Notes: generated by a model from the letters alone, not told the origin. A stretch of DNA of 64,000 bases from Sporosarcina sp. PTS2304 (GCF_003351785.1 NZ_CP031230.1:3014501-3078500); one strand, 5' to 3'; counted from the stretch's first letter, positions 8,568-18,547 are shown. Numbers and translations: made by a program.

Positions 8568-9671
8568 TCAGATTGGGGTTTTAATGCCTGCCCCGCAGAG
8601 CGCGATAACAATGACCTCATTTGGTGTTTTTGCATAGTGTACATAACCGGCATAGTTGATGGCGGACGTAATTTCTACATAGAATCCTTTTTCGGCAAGA
8701 GTCGTCCGGGCTTGTACAATCTCTTCTTCATCAATTGTTAAGATCGTGCCATTCGTTTTTCGGACAGCTTCCAGTATTTCTTTTGATCGTGCGGGCGCAG
8801 CGATGGCAATGCCTTCTGCGACCGTCCCTTCATTTATGACGGCTTCGGCTAGTGGCTGGCCATCTTCATAGGCTTTAGCAAGCGGTGCGCATCGTGTGGC
8901 CTGAACGGCTACAATTTTCGGCATCTTTTGGATCTTTTTCATCGCAAGCAAATCTGTAAAACCTTTATAGACGCCTAACACCAATGTACCGTTTCCTACA
9001 GGGACGATGACGGTATCGGGTGCTTTTCCAAGTTGTTCGAATAGCTCATACGCGTATGTCTTTGTGCCCTCATAAAAGAAAGGGTTGTATACATGACTCG
9101 CATAAAATGTTTGCTCTTTCTCCACTGCTAATTGGGCAGCTGCGGCTACATCTTCTCTCGTTCCTTTAATCGATTGAATCGTTGCTCCGTGTGCTTTAAT
9201 TTGTGCTAGTTTACTAGGAGATGTATCAGCGCTGACGTAGACATCACATTCGATTCCTGCTCTCGCACTGTAGGCGGCTATTGCTGTGCCGGCGTTTCCA
9301 CTACTGTCAGCAATGAGCTTTTTCACTTCAAGTCCTTTCGCTACAGTCACTAGAACCGCAGCCCCTCTATCTTTAAACGACAGGGTAGGCATCATGAAGT
9401 CCACTTTCACGTAGGGAGCGCCATCCGTTTCATCTAATGCAAGTAAAGGTGTCTGACCTTCGCCAAGTGTAACGGATGGAAATTCTCGTATATATTCTTC
9501 TCCTATCATGGAAGAAGCGTATCGCCAAATGGATCTGCTGTTTGTCCATGAATCATTTGATGTATCGTGTTCTGTTGGTAGTAAACTTAGTAAACTACCA
9601 CAATTACATTTCCATCGTGTAGCTTCAATTGGATATTTTTTATGACATTCTGAACAATAATATTGAGTCAT
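8568..9671 (-). CDS. Threonine-synthase-like PLP enzyme
   Basis: A 367-residue fold-type II PLP enzyme. The N-terminus is a zinc ribbon (YYCSECHKKY ... WKCNCGS). The PLP lysine sits in MPTLSFKDRGAAVLV, followed by the SSGNAGTAIAAYSAR phosphate/substrate loop and PVGNGTLVLGVYKGF. This is the layout of threonine synthases with an N-terminal ribbon and of related lyases and deaminases. No hom or thrB gene adjoins it, so it may be a paralogue rather than the biosynthetic enzyme. It is transcribed divergently from proS with 128 bp between them. Confidence 0.8.
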   Translation of the reverse strand: MTQYYCSECHKKYPIEATRWKCNCGSLLSLLPTEHDTSNDSWTNSRSIWRYASSMIGEEYIREFPSVTLGEGQTPLLALDETDGAPYVKVDFMMPTLSFKDRGAAVLVTVAKGLEVKKLIADSSGNAGTAIAAYSARAGIECDVYVSADTSPSKLAQIKAHGATIQSIKGTREDVAAAAQLAVEKEQTFYASHVYNPFFYEGTKTYAYELFEQLGKAPDTVIVPVGNGTLVLGVYKGFTDLLAMKKIQKMPKIVAVQATRCAPLAKAYEDGQPLAEAVINEGTVAEGIAIAAPARSKEILEAVRKTNGTILTIDEEEIVQARTTLAEKGFYVEITSAINYAGYVHYAKTPNEVIVIALCGAGIKTPI

Positions 9672-9799
9672 GCTCGCACTCCTCTCATTTACATTATTAT
9701 AACCTTTTTCACATTCAATTGTAGGAATGCTTGATTTGTTATATGATTAGCAGTATGGACTAACTAGAGTGCGGTTTTTACTAAGGAGGAAATAACGTA

Positions 9800-11236
9800 A
9801 TGAGCAATCAGCAAAATGATTTTACGAAATGGTATATCGATACAATTCAGAAAGCAGATTTAATGGATTATACACCGGTGCGTGGCTGTATCGCGTTTAA
9901 ACCGGACGGCTTTGAAATTTGGGAACATATTAAAGATGAAATGGATCGTCGGTTTAAAGAGACGGGCCATCGCAATGCCTATTTCCCAATGCTTATCCCT
10001 GAATCATTTTTCCAAAAAGAAAAAGATCATATCGAAGGATTTTCACCTGAATTGCCATGGGTGACGGAAGCGGCAGGAGAGCAGTTGGAAGAGCGTTTAG
10101 CACTTCGTCCGACTTCTGAAACGATGATCGGTCATTTGTATTCTGACTGGATTAAAAGTTATCGTGACCTCCCTGTGTTGATCAATCAGTGGGCGAACGT
10201 ATTCCGTTGGGAGAAAAAGACACTACCATTTATCCGTACATCGGAGTTCCTATGGCAAGAAGGGCACACAGCACACGTAGATGAAGAAGAGGCTCGTGCA
10301 GAAACGATGCAGATGCTTGAAATTTACAAAGAAGTAGTAGAAGAGTTGCTAGCTATTCCGGTTTACGATGGTCAGAAAACACCATCAGAGCGTTTTGCGG
10401 GTGCTGTTGATACATTTTCTATCGAGGCGATGATGAAGGATGGAAAAGCTGTACAAGCTGGAACTTCTCATTACTTGGGAACTAAGTTCGCAGAAGCGTT
10501 TGATATTAAATACTTAACAAAAGAAAATAAGCACCAGTTCGTGCACACGACATCTTGGGGAACGTCCACTCGTTTGATCGGTTCTGTGATTATGGTGCAC
10601 GGTGACGAGCAAGGGCTAGTACTACCTCCGCGTATAGCACCGACACAAGTTGTATTAATCCCGGTCGGTCCATGGAAAAAGAATCCGGCAATTATGGAAA
10701 AGTTGGATGAAATATATGCGGAGTTGAAGTCAAAAGGTATTCGCGTTCGTTTAGATGATTCTGATCAGTCGCCAGGCTTTAAATTCAATGAATGGGAACT
10801 TAAGGGTGTGCCTGTCCGTCTGGAGTTAGGACCACGTGATTTAGAGAATTCTCAAGCATTGATGAAAGCACGTGATGGAGAAGAAAAGGTAGCTGTGAAC
10901 TTATCAGATGTAGTAGGAAGTATTGAACAAGAGTTGACTACAATGCAAACGCGATTGCTAGAAAAAGCACGTACGTTCCGCGAAGAACACTCGCATACAC
11001 ATATAGCGACATTGGACGAGTTGAAAAAACATATTGAAGACAGTGCTGAAAAGGGAGAAATTCCAGGCTGGATTCTTGCAGGTTGGTGTGGCGATGATGC
11101 ATGTGAAGAGCACGTGAAGGAAGAGACGAAGTTTACAACTCGCAACATTCCGTTCAATCCGCCAGCGGAGAAAGAAGCTTGTATAAATTGCGGTAAAGAG
11201 TCAAAGCATACAGTATGGTTCGCTCGCGCTTATTAA
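9800..11236 (+). CDS. proS: Prolyl-tRNA synthetase, type without editing insert
   Basis: A 478-residue class II aminoacyl-tRNA synthetase. It has the motif-2 region FRWEKKTLPFIRTSEFLWQE, motif 3 around HGDEQGLVLPPRIAPTQVV, the anticodon-binding domain (QVVLIPVGPW onwards) and a C-terminal zinc-binding domain with CGDDAC and CINC ending WFARAY. It lacks the insert of about 180 residues seen in the usual 560-580 residue bacterial ProS, so it is the archaeal/eukaryal-like (type 3) form. Many Bacillales carry this form beside the long one. Start ATG 9800 follows AAGGAGGAAATAACGTA. A strong terminator follows. No T-box leader is visible in the short upstream region. Confidence 0.95.
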   Translation: MSNQQNDFTKWYIDTIQKADLMDYTPVRGCIAFKPDGFEIWEHIKDEMDRRFKETGHRNAYFPMLIPESFFQKEKDHIEGFSPELPWVTEAAGEQLEERLALRPTSETMIGHLYSDWIKSYRDLPVLINQWANVFRWEKKTLPFIRTSEFLWQEGHTAHVDEEEARAETMQMLEIYKEVVEELLAIPVYDGQKTPSERFAGAVDTFSIEAMMKDGKAVQAGTSHYLGTKFAEAFDIKYLTKENKHQFVHTTSWGTSTRLIGSVIMVHGDEQGLVLPPRIAPTQVVLIPVGPWKKNPAIMEKLDEIYAELKSKGIRVRLDDSDQSPGFKFNEWELKGVPVRLELGPRDLENSQALMKARDGEEKVAVNLSDVVGSIEQELTTMQTRLLEKARTFREEHSHTHIATLDELKKHIEDSAEKGEIPGWILAGWCGDDACEEHVKEETKFTTRNIPFNPPAEKEACINCGKESKHTVWFARAY

Positions 11237-11247
11237 AACGAAATAAG

Positions 11248-11288
11248 AAAAGCCACCGCACTTTTTACAAAAAGTGCGGTGGCTTTTT
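11248..11288 (+). terminator. proS terminator
   Basis: AAAAGCCACCGCACTTTT pairs perfectly with AAAAGTGCGGTGGCTTTT around a short loop and ends in T5. The reverse strand also reads into TTTTC, so it may serve the convergent topB. Confidence 0.92.
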
Positions 11289-11386
11289 CGCTGTATAAAA
11301 AGTTATGGAAGCGAAATGTACAAAATAATCGATGATTACTTCTGAAACGGGAACTACTCATTAAACGGATCGTTGTAAAGTGAAAC

Positions 11387-13579
11387 TCAGTCGTCGAGCT
11401 TTAGTCCTTTCAACGCATCGGCGAACGGATTGTTGATTGGTTCATCGTCGTTGTTTTTCTTTAAGTACTTCTGTACATCGCGCTTATTCACTTTCCCTTT
11501 AGAATCTTTCTCACGACGGGCTTTGAAAGAAGAAAGTTTCTCTCGGTAGCCGCATTTGCATGTGAAGATTTGACCATCGCCTTCTCCGCGCAGTTCCATT
11601 TTCTTCTTGCATTGCGGACAGCGAGCGTTTGTTACGCGTGAGACGTTTTTGCGGTGTCCACATTCACGATCTTGGCAGACGAGCATTTTTCCGTGCTTGC
11701 CATTTACTTCAAGCATTGGTTTCCCGCAGTCTGGACAAGTTTTCGTTGAAATATTATCGTGTTTGAACTTCGCGTCACTTGCTTTGATCTCCGAAACGAT
11801 TTCTTTCGTATAGCCTTTCATTTCATTAATGAATTGCTCTTTTTTCAGCTGGCCTTTTGCGATTTTCTCCAGTTTCAGTTCCCATTCTGCAGTGAGGGTA
11901 GGGGATTTTAGTTCGTCTGGCACTAAATCTAGCAATTGTTTTCCTTTGTTCGTGACGTGGATATCTTTTCCGCGCTTTTCGATTAAGAAGGAATTAAATA
12001 ACTTGTCGATGATGTCGGCGCGCGTGGCTACTGTGCCGAGTCCACCTGTAGACTTTAGTGTCTCTGCTAGCTTTTTATCTTGGGTGCCCATGTATTTGGT
12101 TGGGTTTTCCATAGCAGATAAAAGAGTTGCTTCAGTGAAACGCGCAGGCGGTTTTGTTTGTCCAGAAGTTTCTTTGACAAACGTAATAGTCAATGCGTCT
12201 CCTTTTGCCAATTTCGGAAGTAGCTGTTCTTTCGTATCTTGTTCCGCTTCTTCCTCGTCGAATTGGTTGTTATATACTTCCTTCCAACCAGCAGATAAAA
12301 TAGTTTTGCCTCGAGCTGTGAAATGTTCGTCTGCGATTTTCGCGTGGACTGTCAATTGTTCATATTCATGGGCAGGGAACAGTACAGCTAAGAAGCGCTT
12401 AACGACTAGGTCATAGATTTTGCGTTCTCTATCAGTTAATTTATCAAGCAGAACGATTTCCTCTGTCGGAATAATGGCGTGGTGATCAGATACTTTACTG
12501 TCGTCGACGAATGATTTATTCGCTTTGATAGGGCTTTTCAGCAATTTATTTACTAATGGACGATACTCACCAATACCACAAGTTTTTAGGCGTTCCGGTA
12601 ACGTGGCCACTAAATCACTGGATAAGAAACGTGAATCTGTCCGTGGATACGTTAGTAGTTTATGTTGTTCGTATAATTTCTGCATGATGTTCAATGTTTC
12701 CTTTGCAGAGTAGCCAAATAGTTTATTAGCATCACGTTGTAGTTCTGTCAGATCATAAAGTCCCGGTGCAAATGATTTCTTCGCCTTTTTCTCTACATTT
12801 TCAATAATTGCTCGTTTTCCATCCACTTTTTTTACAATAGAAGATAGTTTTTCACGGTCAAATGAGCGTATGTCTCCTGTTCGAGCGTCTTGCCAAGTGA
12901 GTTTTAATTTAGTATCTGTCAGTGCCTCGATGCCGTAAAAAGTTTTCGGACGGAACGTGTTAATTTCCTCTTCTCGCTGTGCAATGATTGCTACGACGGG
13001 CGTTTGGACGCGGCCGCAGTTTAGCTGCGCATTGAACTTTGTCGTCAGTGCGCGAGTGGCATTTAAGCCGATATACCAATCAGCTTCTGAACGTGCGACA
13101 GCTGCTTCGTATAAGTTTTCATAGGCCTTGCCTGGTTTTAACTGTGAAAATCCATCCTTGATCGCCTTATCGGTAACAGATGAAATCCATAAGCGCTTAA
13201 TTGGCTTGTTGACCTTCGCTTTTTCGATAATCCATCGTGCAACGAGTTCTCCTTCGCGTCCTGCATCTGTACCGATAATAATATCACCTACGTCAGAGCG
13301 CAACAGCTGGGATTTGACGGCATTGTATTGTTTGCTCGTTTGTTTAATGACGGTTAGTTTCAATTGTGCCGGCATCATCGGTAAATCGTCCAGCTTCCAC
13401 GTCTTATATTTCGTATCGTAGTTTTCGGGATCGGCTAGCGTCACGAGATGACCAAGCGCCCACGTGACGATATATTTATCACCTTCTAAAAATCCGTTCC
13501 CTTTTTTATGGCAGTTGAGGACACGTGCAATATCCCGTGCAACGGAAGGCTTTTCAGCTAATACAACACTTTTTTTCAT
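11387..13579 (-). CDS. topB: DNA topoisomerase III
   Basis: A 730-residue type IA topoisomerase. The Toprim domain begins VVLAEKPSVARDIARVL and has DAGREGELVARWI. The catalytic tyrosine lies in KLLTYPRTDSRFLSSD. The C-terminus has paired-cysteine zinc ribbons (CPDCGKPM, CQDRECGHRK, CPQCKKKM, FTCKCGYREK) and an acidic KxD tail. The length matches B. subtilis TopB (727). The enzyme decatenates single-stranded DNA during replication and recombination. I start at ATG 13577-13579 because AAAGGAG precedes it. A ten-residue longer frame has no such site. Repeat R2 begins about 130 bp upstream of the start. Confidence 0.95.
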   Translation of the reverse strand: MKKSVVLAEKPSVARDIARVLNCHKKGNGFLEGDKYIVTWALGHLVTLADPENYDTKYKTWKLDDLPMMPAQLKLTVIKQTSKQYNAVKSQLLRSDVGDIIIGTDAGREGELVARWIIEKAKVNKPIKRLWISSVTDKAIKDGFSQLKPGKAYENLYEAAVARSEADWYIGLNATRALTTKFNAQLNCGRVQTPVVAIIAQREEEINTFRPKTFYGIEALTDTKLKLTWQDARTGDIRSFDREKLSSIVKKVDGKRAIIENVEKKAKKSFAPGLYDLTELQRDANKLFGYSAKETLNIMQKLYEQHKLLTYPRTDSRFLSSDLVATLPERLKTCGIGEYRPLVNKLLKSPIKANKSFVDDSKVSDHHAIIPTEEIVLLDKLTDRERKIYDLVVKRFLAVLFPAHEYEQLTVHAKIADEHFTARGKTILSAGWKEVYNNQFDEEEAEQDTKEQLLPKLAKGDALTITFVKETSGQTKPPARFTEATLLSAMENPTKYMGTQDKKLAETLKSTGGLGTVATRADIIDKLFNSFLIEKRGKDIHVTNKGKQLLDLVPDELKSPTLTAEWELKLEKIAKGQLKKEQFINEMKGYTKEIVSEIKASDAKFKHDNISTKTCPDCGKPMLEVNGKHGKMLVCQDRECGHRKNVSRVTNARCPQCKKKMELRGEGDGQIFTCKCGYREKLSSFKARREKDSKGKVNKRDVQKYLKKNNDDEPINNPFADALKGLKLDD

Positions 13580-13728
13580 ATGATAAACTCCTTTGTTTAT
13601 AGACATGTCGAAAAACTCCTCGGGTAGATAAGGGATTGTAACCTTATGCTATCGTAGGAGTTACTTAGTAAAAAGTGTAAACGAGTCCAGAGGTTTCGTC
13701 AATTAAGAGAGAAACGATCCAATCCTAT

Positions 13729-14545
13729 AGATTCACTTGTTCATTTAGTTAAAAGCAATTTTGACGGTGGCGATTGGATAGAGTGACGCTGACTTAGAGA
13801 GTCTTGCGGCTTGCGCTTCCAGACGATACGCTTTCCGGAGGGGACGCGGTGGACCGTCAAGCGCTGCGAGTTACACCTGTCAAATGCAAAGATGTGCTCC
13901 TTCTCGCTGCGCTTCACTCGCAAAAGCCGTCCTTCGCAACGGCTTTTCCTGATCCTCCCGGAGTCGATCGTCTGTAAGCTCCAAGCCGTACTTTGTGTGT
14001 GCAAGACAGTTTGATCACTCTTTGAATGTGGTGAAAGACCAACTAAATAGACTTGTCTGATACCATGCGATCGTTTTTGAAGTTAAAAAGCGGTGAAGTG
14101 TTACTAGCTACTATGACTGTTTCGATGGACTGAGTGGAAAAAAGCAATGACTCTATATGCATTCAGTCAGGCAATCCAAAGCTCCACCCATACTGTCCAG
14201 AAAGCGGAACTTACCACACTCTATTTCTGGACGAACACAAACTGTCTTCCCGACACAACCTCAAGGATTCTCCCGGAAGAACCGGCGACTCCTGGAGGAT
14301 CAGTGTGAAAGCCGTTGCGAAGGACGGCTTTTGCGAGTGAAGCGAAGCGAAAAGGAGCACATCTTTGCGTGTACAGGTGTAATCGCCACGCACTTCTGGC
14401 GAGTCCGCCGCGCCCCCTCAGGAAAGCGTCCGGTTCTGTAGGGAGAATCCTAACACGCACACTCACTTTCTGCACCAAGGAAGTAGAGTCACTTACCCCG
14501 CTCTAACTTTTGAACGAACCCCAACTGACTCGCGGACACGACCTC
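13729..14545 (+). repeat. R2: composite hairpin repeat element
   Basis: Left edge (TAGATTCACTTGTTCATTTA), module-1 hairpin with the 60-nt insert (13821-13973), linker, module-2 hairpin with the same insert (14265-14450), tail to about 14545. The insert includes AAAAGCCGTCCTTCGCAACG and is itself a hairpin. The element fills the gap between topB and the hybrid kinase gene. The rest of this kilobase holds no gene I can support. Confidence 0.85.
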
Positions 14546-14633
14546 TAATCACGTATTGTTCTTTATGTACTAGTACGATAAAGTAATTTTATCGGATGTT
14601 ACTAAAACTATTTCAATAAAAGGAGCTGCTACT

Positions 14634-17600
14634 ATGGACAAACGAATGCTGTCAAAAAAGAAGATCGTCCTTACTGTCAGTCTTTTTATTGCTGCGTTAA
14701 CTATAGTGAGAGTGTGTTGGTTGAACTATTTTGAGGCTCCTGAACATATCAAAGTAGAAAAAGGATTTCTTGATTTAAGTGACTGGAATATAACAGATAA
14801 GCAAACTTTTTCTTTAGATGGAGATTGGGAATTTTACCCTGGTCAATTCATTCAACCATCTACTATAGATGAATGGAAACAACAATCGAATAAAAAATTT
14901 ATACAGGTGCCATCCGATTGGACAGATGTACTGTCTTCAGATGAACAGCAAAGTGTTTATGGCTATGGAACGTACAGACTCCGTTTGCTGTTGCCAGCGG
15001 ATGCTCATTCTCTTTATGGTTTGCGTTTCAAAGAAGTAAATTCTGCAGCTACGGTCTATGTAAATGGTAAACAAGTAGTGTCATATAATAATCCAAATCA
15101 ACTAGGGGAGGTAGGGGCTACTCAACGAGGACCTTTCTACGGTCTGTTTCCTTATACCGAGCAGCACCTAGACATCATAGTGCATGTTTCTAACTATGAC
15201 TCTTTCAGACAAGGCGGAATTGCGCAATCCGTTGTGATAGGTTCTGGACAAGGTATTATAAAAGAATCAGACCAATCTATTACATTACAGTTAGTCGTTG
15301 GAATTATTTATTTTTTACATAGTATTTACGCTTTTTTTATTTACTACACGAACAAGAAAGTAAAGCAGAAAGCATTTTTCTTTTACGGGTTATTGTTATT
15401 GAGCACTGCCTTTACTATTTTATTAGACGATGATGTAGTCATTCAGTTGCCGGTAAGCTTTCATATCTCACATCACTTATTGTGGATAGGTTTTATGAGC
15501 AACTTACTTCTCATGCCAATTATTATTACCTATTTGTTTACTATAAAAAGTACCTTCATTCGCTATTTAATTGGGTTTTATATAGCTTTAGTTGGAGTGT
15601 TTATCATTATACCGTATGAAAAAACGCTATATATTATGGTGTTTGTCGCGATATTTTATTTATTCTCCTTACTGTTTCTACTGTATCATACAAATCGAGT
15701 ATTAAAGAAAGGATATGACGAAGCAATATTTATTTTACTTTGGATTGCTAGTTATACATCTAATATTGCTTGGGGAGTCGCTATTCAAAGTGGAGGAATT
15801 AATATTCCGTATTATCCATTCGACTATCTCGTCTCACTCGTAGTGATTGTTGTTCTATTATTTAAACAACATCAGAAAGTGGTGTTGCTTAATGAACAGC
15901 AGGCAGCGAAACTTCAGGCGGCAGATCAACAGAAAGACGTGTTCCTTGCTAATACTTCACATGAGCTTAGGAATCCCCTACACGGCATTATTACGATCGC
16001 GCAAACTCTCTTACAAGATCGGGATGACAAGTTACTTAAGGAAAATCGTCATAGTTTGGAGTTGTTAGTCAGTGTCGGACAGCGGATGACGCTACTGCTA
16101 AATGATTTGCTAGATGTAAAACGTCTCAAAGAAGGAATTATTCGTTTGGATAGAAAGAGTGTACGAATTCAAGGAGTTGCTTTAGGTGTACTCGATTTGA
16201 TGCGTTATGTAATAGATGGAAAAAATATTAAGTTGCAGATGAATATTGCAGATGATTTTCCTGCGGTGTATGCAGATGAAAACAGACTCGTACAAATTTT
16301 ATTCAATCTAATTGAGAATGCTACGAAGTTTACAAATGAAGGGACGATCGCAGTAGATGCAAGTATTCAGAAAGGGTTGGCTAGCGTCTCTGTTACAGAT
16401 ACGGGGATAGGTTTAAAAGCAGAGATGATCAATACACTATTCGAGCCGTATGGACAGCTACATGAACATACGGTATCAAATGGTGGGATTGGACTAGGGC
16501 TAGTCATTTGTAAAGAACTTGTAGAACTACATGGTGGGCTTATCTCTGCAGCTTCTACTCGCGGAAAAGGAACGACATTTACGTTTACATTACCATTAGC
16601 TAACGGAAAAGAACATACCGAACCGGAGCGGAGTGAAGTACTATTTGTGCACACTGACGAGAAAATACAATTACAAGAACAGCTACAAACGTGCAACGCA
16701 AATAAAAATAGGATATTACTAGTAGATGATGATCCGGTGAATCTTCGAGTAGTGTGTGCGCTATTGGAATCAAAATATGTGGTGACTACAGCTATGAGCG
16801 GGAAAGAAGCATTGGAGCAAGTGAGAACTCACGAATGGGATTTAGTTATTTCAGACGTCATGATGCCTGTCATGTCTGGTTATGAGTTATCCCAACATAT
16901 TCGAAAATTATATACGATATCCGAACTGCCGATTTTACTGTTGACCGCGCGTAGCCAACCACAAGATATTTTTATGGGTTTTCAGGCAGGAACGAATGAT
17001 TACGTTTCAAAACCGGTAGATGCTATAGAATTGCAAGCGCGTGTAGAAGGGTTGATTGAATTAAAACAATCAGTTCATGAACAATTACGACTAGAAGCCG
17101 CTTGGTTGCAAGCACAAATCCAGCCGCATTTTCTATTTAATACATTAAACACGATTGCTGCCTTGGCAGAAATCGATCCGAAACGAATGTTGAAGTTGCT
17201 TGAAGAATTCGCAAGCTATTTGCAAAAGAGTTTTAATGTCTTGAATACATCTTCTTTAGTACCGTTAGAAAATGAATTGCAGCTGACGCGTTCTTATGTG
17301 TATATTGAGCAAGAACGTTTTGGAGACCGGCTGCAAGTAGAGTGGGACATTGACACGGAAGCTATTGACGTGCCACCGTTGTCTCTTCAGCCATTGGTGG
17401 AAAATGCGATTCGTCACGGTGTTCTCAAACGTATAGAGGGAGGAACTGTGTGTGTTCGTGTAAAGCAATATGCACAATACGTTGAACTCTCGATTATAGA
17501 TAATGGTGTAGGGATGGCGCGTGAAAAAGTAGATGCGCTCTTAAGTGACCAGTTATCAAGTGAAGAACGGGGAATTGGTATTTCCAATACGAATCGTCGC

Positions 17601-17702
17601 TGTAAACAATTATTCGGCAAAGGTCTTAGTATCGTCAGTGAAGAAGGGAGAGGGACAACGATTTCTTTTCAAATTCCTCTTCAATTGAAAAAAAGCGACT
17701 GA
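14634..17702 (+). CDS. Hybrid sensor kinase: 7TMR-DISM, HisKA/HATPase, receiver, LytS-type kinase
   Basis: A 1022-residue membrane kinase. In order: an N-terminal anchor (about 10-28), an extracellular beta-rich 7TMR-DISM extracellular domain (about 55-200), seven helices (about 215-410), HisKA with H443 (ANTSHELRNPLHGI), HATPase with N box LFNLIENATKF and GLGLVICKELVELHGG, a receiver with D741 (LVISDVMMPVMSG), then a LytS-type kinase core with H832 (QIQPHFLFNTLNTIAAL) and a second ATPase domain (LQPLVENAIRHG ... GIGISNTNRR). So it holds two complete kinase cores around one receiver and no DNA-binding domain. No partner regulator adjoins it. It starts at ATG 14634 after AAAGGAG. Confidence 0.92.
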   Translation: MDKRMLSKKKIVLTVSLFIAALTIVRVCWLNYFEAPEHIKVEKGFLDLSDWNITDKQTFSLDGDWEFYPGQFIQPSTIDEWKQQSNKKFIQVPSDWTDVLSSDEQQSVYGYGTYRLRLLLPADAHSLYGLRFKEVNSAATVYVNGKQVVSYNNPNQLGEVGATQRGPFYGLFPYTEQHLDIIVHVSNYDSFRQGGIAQSVVIGSGQGIIKESDQSITLQLVVGIIYFLHSIYAFFIYYTNKKVKQKAFFFYGLLLLSTAFTILLDDDVVIQLPVSFHISHHLLWIGFMSNLLLMPIIITYLFTIKSTFIRYLIGFYIALVGVFIIIPYEKTLYIMVFVAIFYLFSLLFLLYHTNRVLKKGYDEAIFILLWIASYTSNIAWGVAIQSGGINIPYYPFDYLVSLVVIVVLLFKQHQKVVLLNEQQAAKLQAADQQKDVFLANTSHELRNPLHGIITIAQTLLQDRDDKLLKENRHSLELLVSVGQRMTLLLNDLLDVKRLKEGIIRLDRKSVRIQGVALGVLDLMRYVIDGKNIKLQMNIADDFPAVYADENRLVQILFNLIENATKFTNEGTIAVDASIQKGLASVSVTDTGIGLKAEMINTLFEPYGQLHEHTVSNGGIGLGLVICKELVELHGGLISAASTRGKGTTFTFTLPLANGKEHTEPERSEVLFVHTDEKIQLQEQLQTCNANKNRILLVDDDPVNLRVVCALLESKYVVTTAMSGKEALEQVRTHEWDLVISDVMMPVMSGYELSQHIRKLYTISELPILLLTARSQPQDIFMGFQAGTNDYVSKPVDAIELQARVEGLIELKQSVHEQLRLEAAWLQAQIQPHFLFNTLNTIAALAEIDPKRMLKLLEEFASYLQKSFNVLNTSSLVPLENELQLTRSYVYIEQERFGDRLQVEWDIDTEAIDVPPLSLQPLVENAIRHGVLKRIEGGTVCVRVKQYAQYVELSIIDNGVGMAREKVDALLSDQLSSEERGIGISNTNRRCKQLFGKGLSIVSEEGRGTTISFQIPLQLKKSD

Positions 17703-17754
17703 ACGTACAGTTTTTTGTATACTAGTAGTAACACATTAGAAATGAGGGATTACA

Positions 17755-18192
17755 ATGTCAGAGTTGAAAAGCCGTTTAATGGCAGATATCAAAACAGCGA
17801 TGAAAGAAAAAGACACGATGAAGAAAGGCGTCATCAACTTATTGCGCGCAGGTCTGCAAAACGAAGAGTTAGAATTGAAGCGCGAGTTAACGCCTGAAGA
17901 GGAGATTAAAATCGTTCAGCGTGAATTGAAGCAGACGAAGCAATCGCTCGAAGAAGGGCAAAAGGCAGATCGCGAGGATATCGTAGAAGCTGAAAAGGCG
18001 AAGATTGCCATTGTTGAATCCTATTTACCTAAACAGATGAACGTGGACGAAGTGAAAGAATTGATTGCTTCCCTAGGTGTTTCAAAAGATACGCCAATGG
18101 GGCAGGCGATTGGTGCTGTGATGAAAGAAGTGGCGGGACGCGCTGAAGGAAAAACTGTGTCTCAGGCTGTAAAGGAGTATTTGCAAAGCTGA
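17755..18192 (+). CDS. yqeY: YqeY / GatB-like domain protein
   Basis: A 145-residue protein starting MSELKSRLMADIKTAMKEKD and containing INLLRAGLQNEELELKRELT and YLPKQMNVDEVKELI, typical of the YqeY family (usually 147-149 residues). The fold resembles the tail of GatB, which touches tRNA in amidotransferases, but the stand-alone protein has no proven role. In B. subtilis yqeY follows rpsU. Here rpsU is absent and the gene stands alone, 52 bp after the hybrid kinase gene. A hairpin terminator follows at 18208. Confidence 0.9.
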   Translation: MSELKSRLMADIKTAMKEKDTMKKGVINLLRAGLQNEELELKRELTPEEEIKIVQRELKQTKQSLEEGQKADREDIVEAEKAKIAIVESYLPKQMNVDEVKELIASLGVSKDTPMGQAIGAVMKEVAGRAEGKTVSQAVKEYLQS

Positions 18193-18207
18193 ATAGACGT
18201 AGAAGTG

Positions 18208-18257
18208 GGCTGTCCAGAAAGTCAGTAGTGTCTGATTTTCTGTGATGGTCTTTTTTT
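18208..18257 (+). terminator. yqeY terminator (repeat-associated)
   Basis: The hairpin GGGCTGTCCAGAAAGTCA... pairs with TGATTTTCTGTGATGGTC and is followed by T7. Nearly the same terminator occurs at 20746-20800, and family-B repeat sequence follows both. Confidence 0.75.
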
Positions 18258-18470
18258 GTGGAATCCAATTGTTTGTTGGTTGGTTCTTTTGAGAGGTTGT
18301 AACTTCAAGTTCGCTTCACTATACTCTTCAGCTTTCAGAAGGAGATAGGTTCAATCATTGGATTGTTATTTCTAGATAGTTGAGATTGGACGGATGAAAT
18401 GAAAGTTTTTATTTCACTGTAGTATAGGAGTGAGAAAAGGTGCTGATTAATCTTTACGATAGACGACTAT
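18258..18470 (+). repeat. Repeat family B relic (B4)
   Basis: The stretch shares the tail of family B (TTCGCTTCACTATACTCTTC, then AGCTTTC and AGGAGA), and after it a TTTCTAGATAGTTGA-like segment also seen at 21330. The stem-arm core is gone. No gene is seen in 18193-18547. Confidence 0.5.
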
Positions 18471-18481
18471 AAAATAAAAGA

Positions 18482-18513
18482 GACAGAGGAAAACGAATGG
18501 TTTTTCTCTGCTT
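18482..18513 (-). terminator. Terminator of lipoprotein gene 18548-19150
   Basis: CAGAGGAAAAC (18484) pairs with GTTTTTCTCTG (to 18510). On the reverse strand it is followed by a TCTCTTTTATTTT tract. Confidence 0.7.
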
Positions 18514-18547
18514 AGTTTACGTTAACGAATCATTGGATCGCTCTTTT

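Noticed and set aside
9672..9799. T-box leader for proS
   Set aside because: The upstream gap is only 128 bp and shows no specifier stem, T-box consensus or terminator.
11829..12416. 195-codon frame opposite topB, and similar long antisense frames elsewhere (for example 37750-38091, 42036-42329)
   Set aside because: They are antisense shadows of well-supported genes with poor starts and biased composition.
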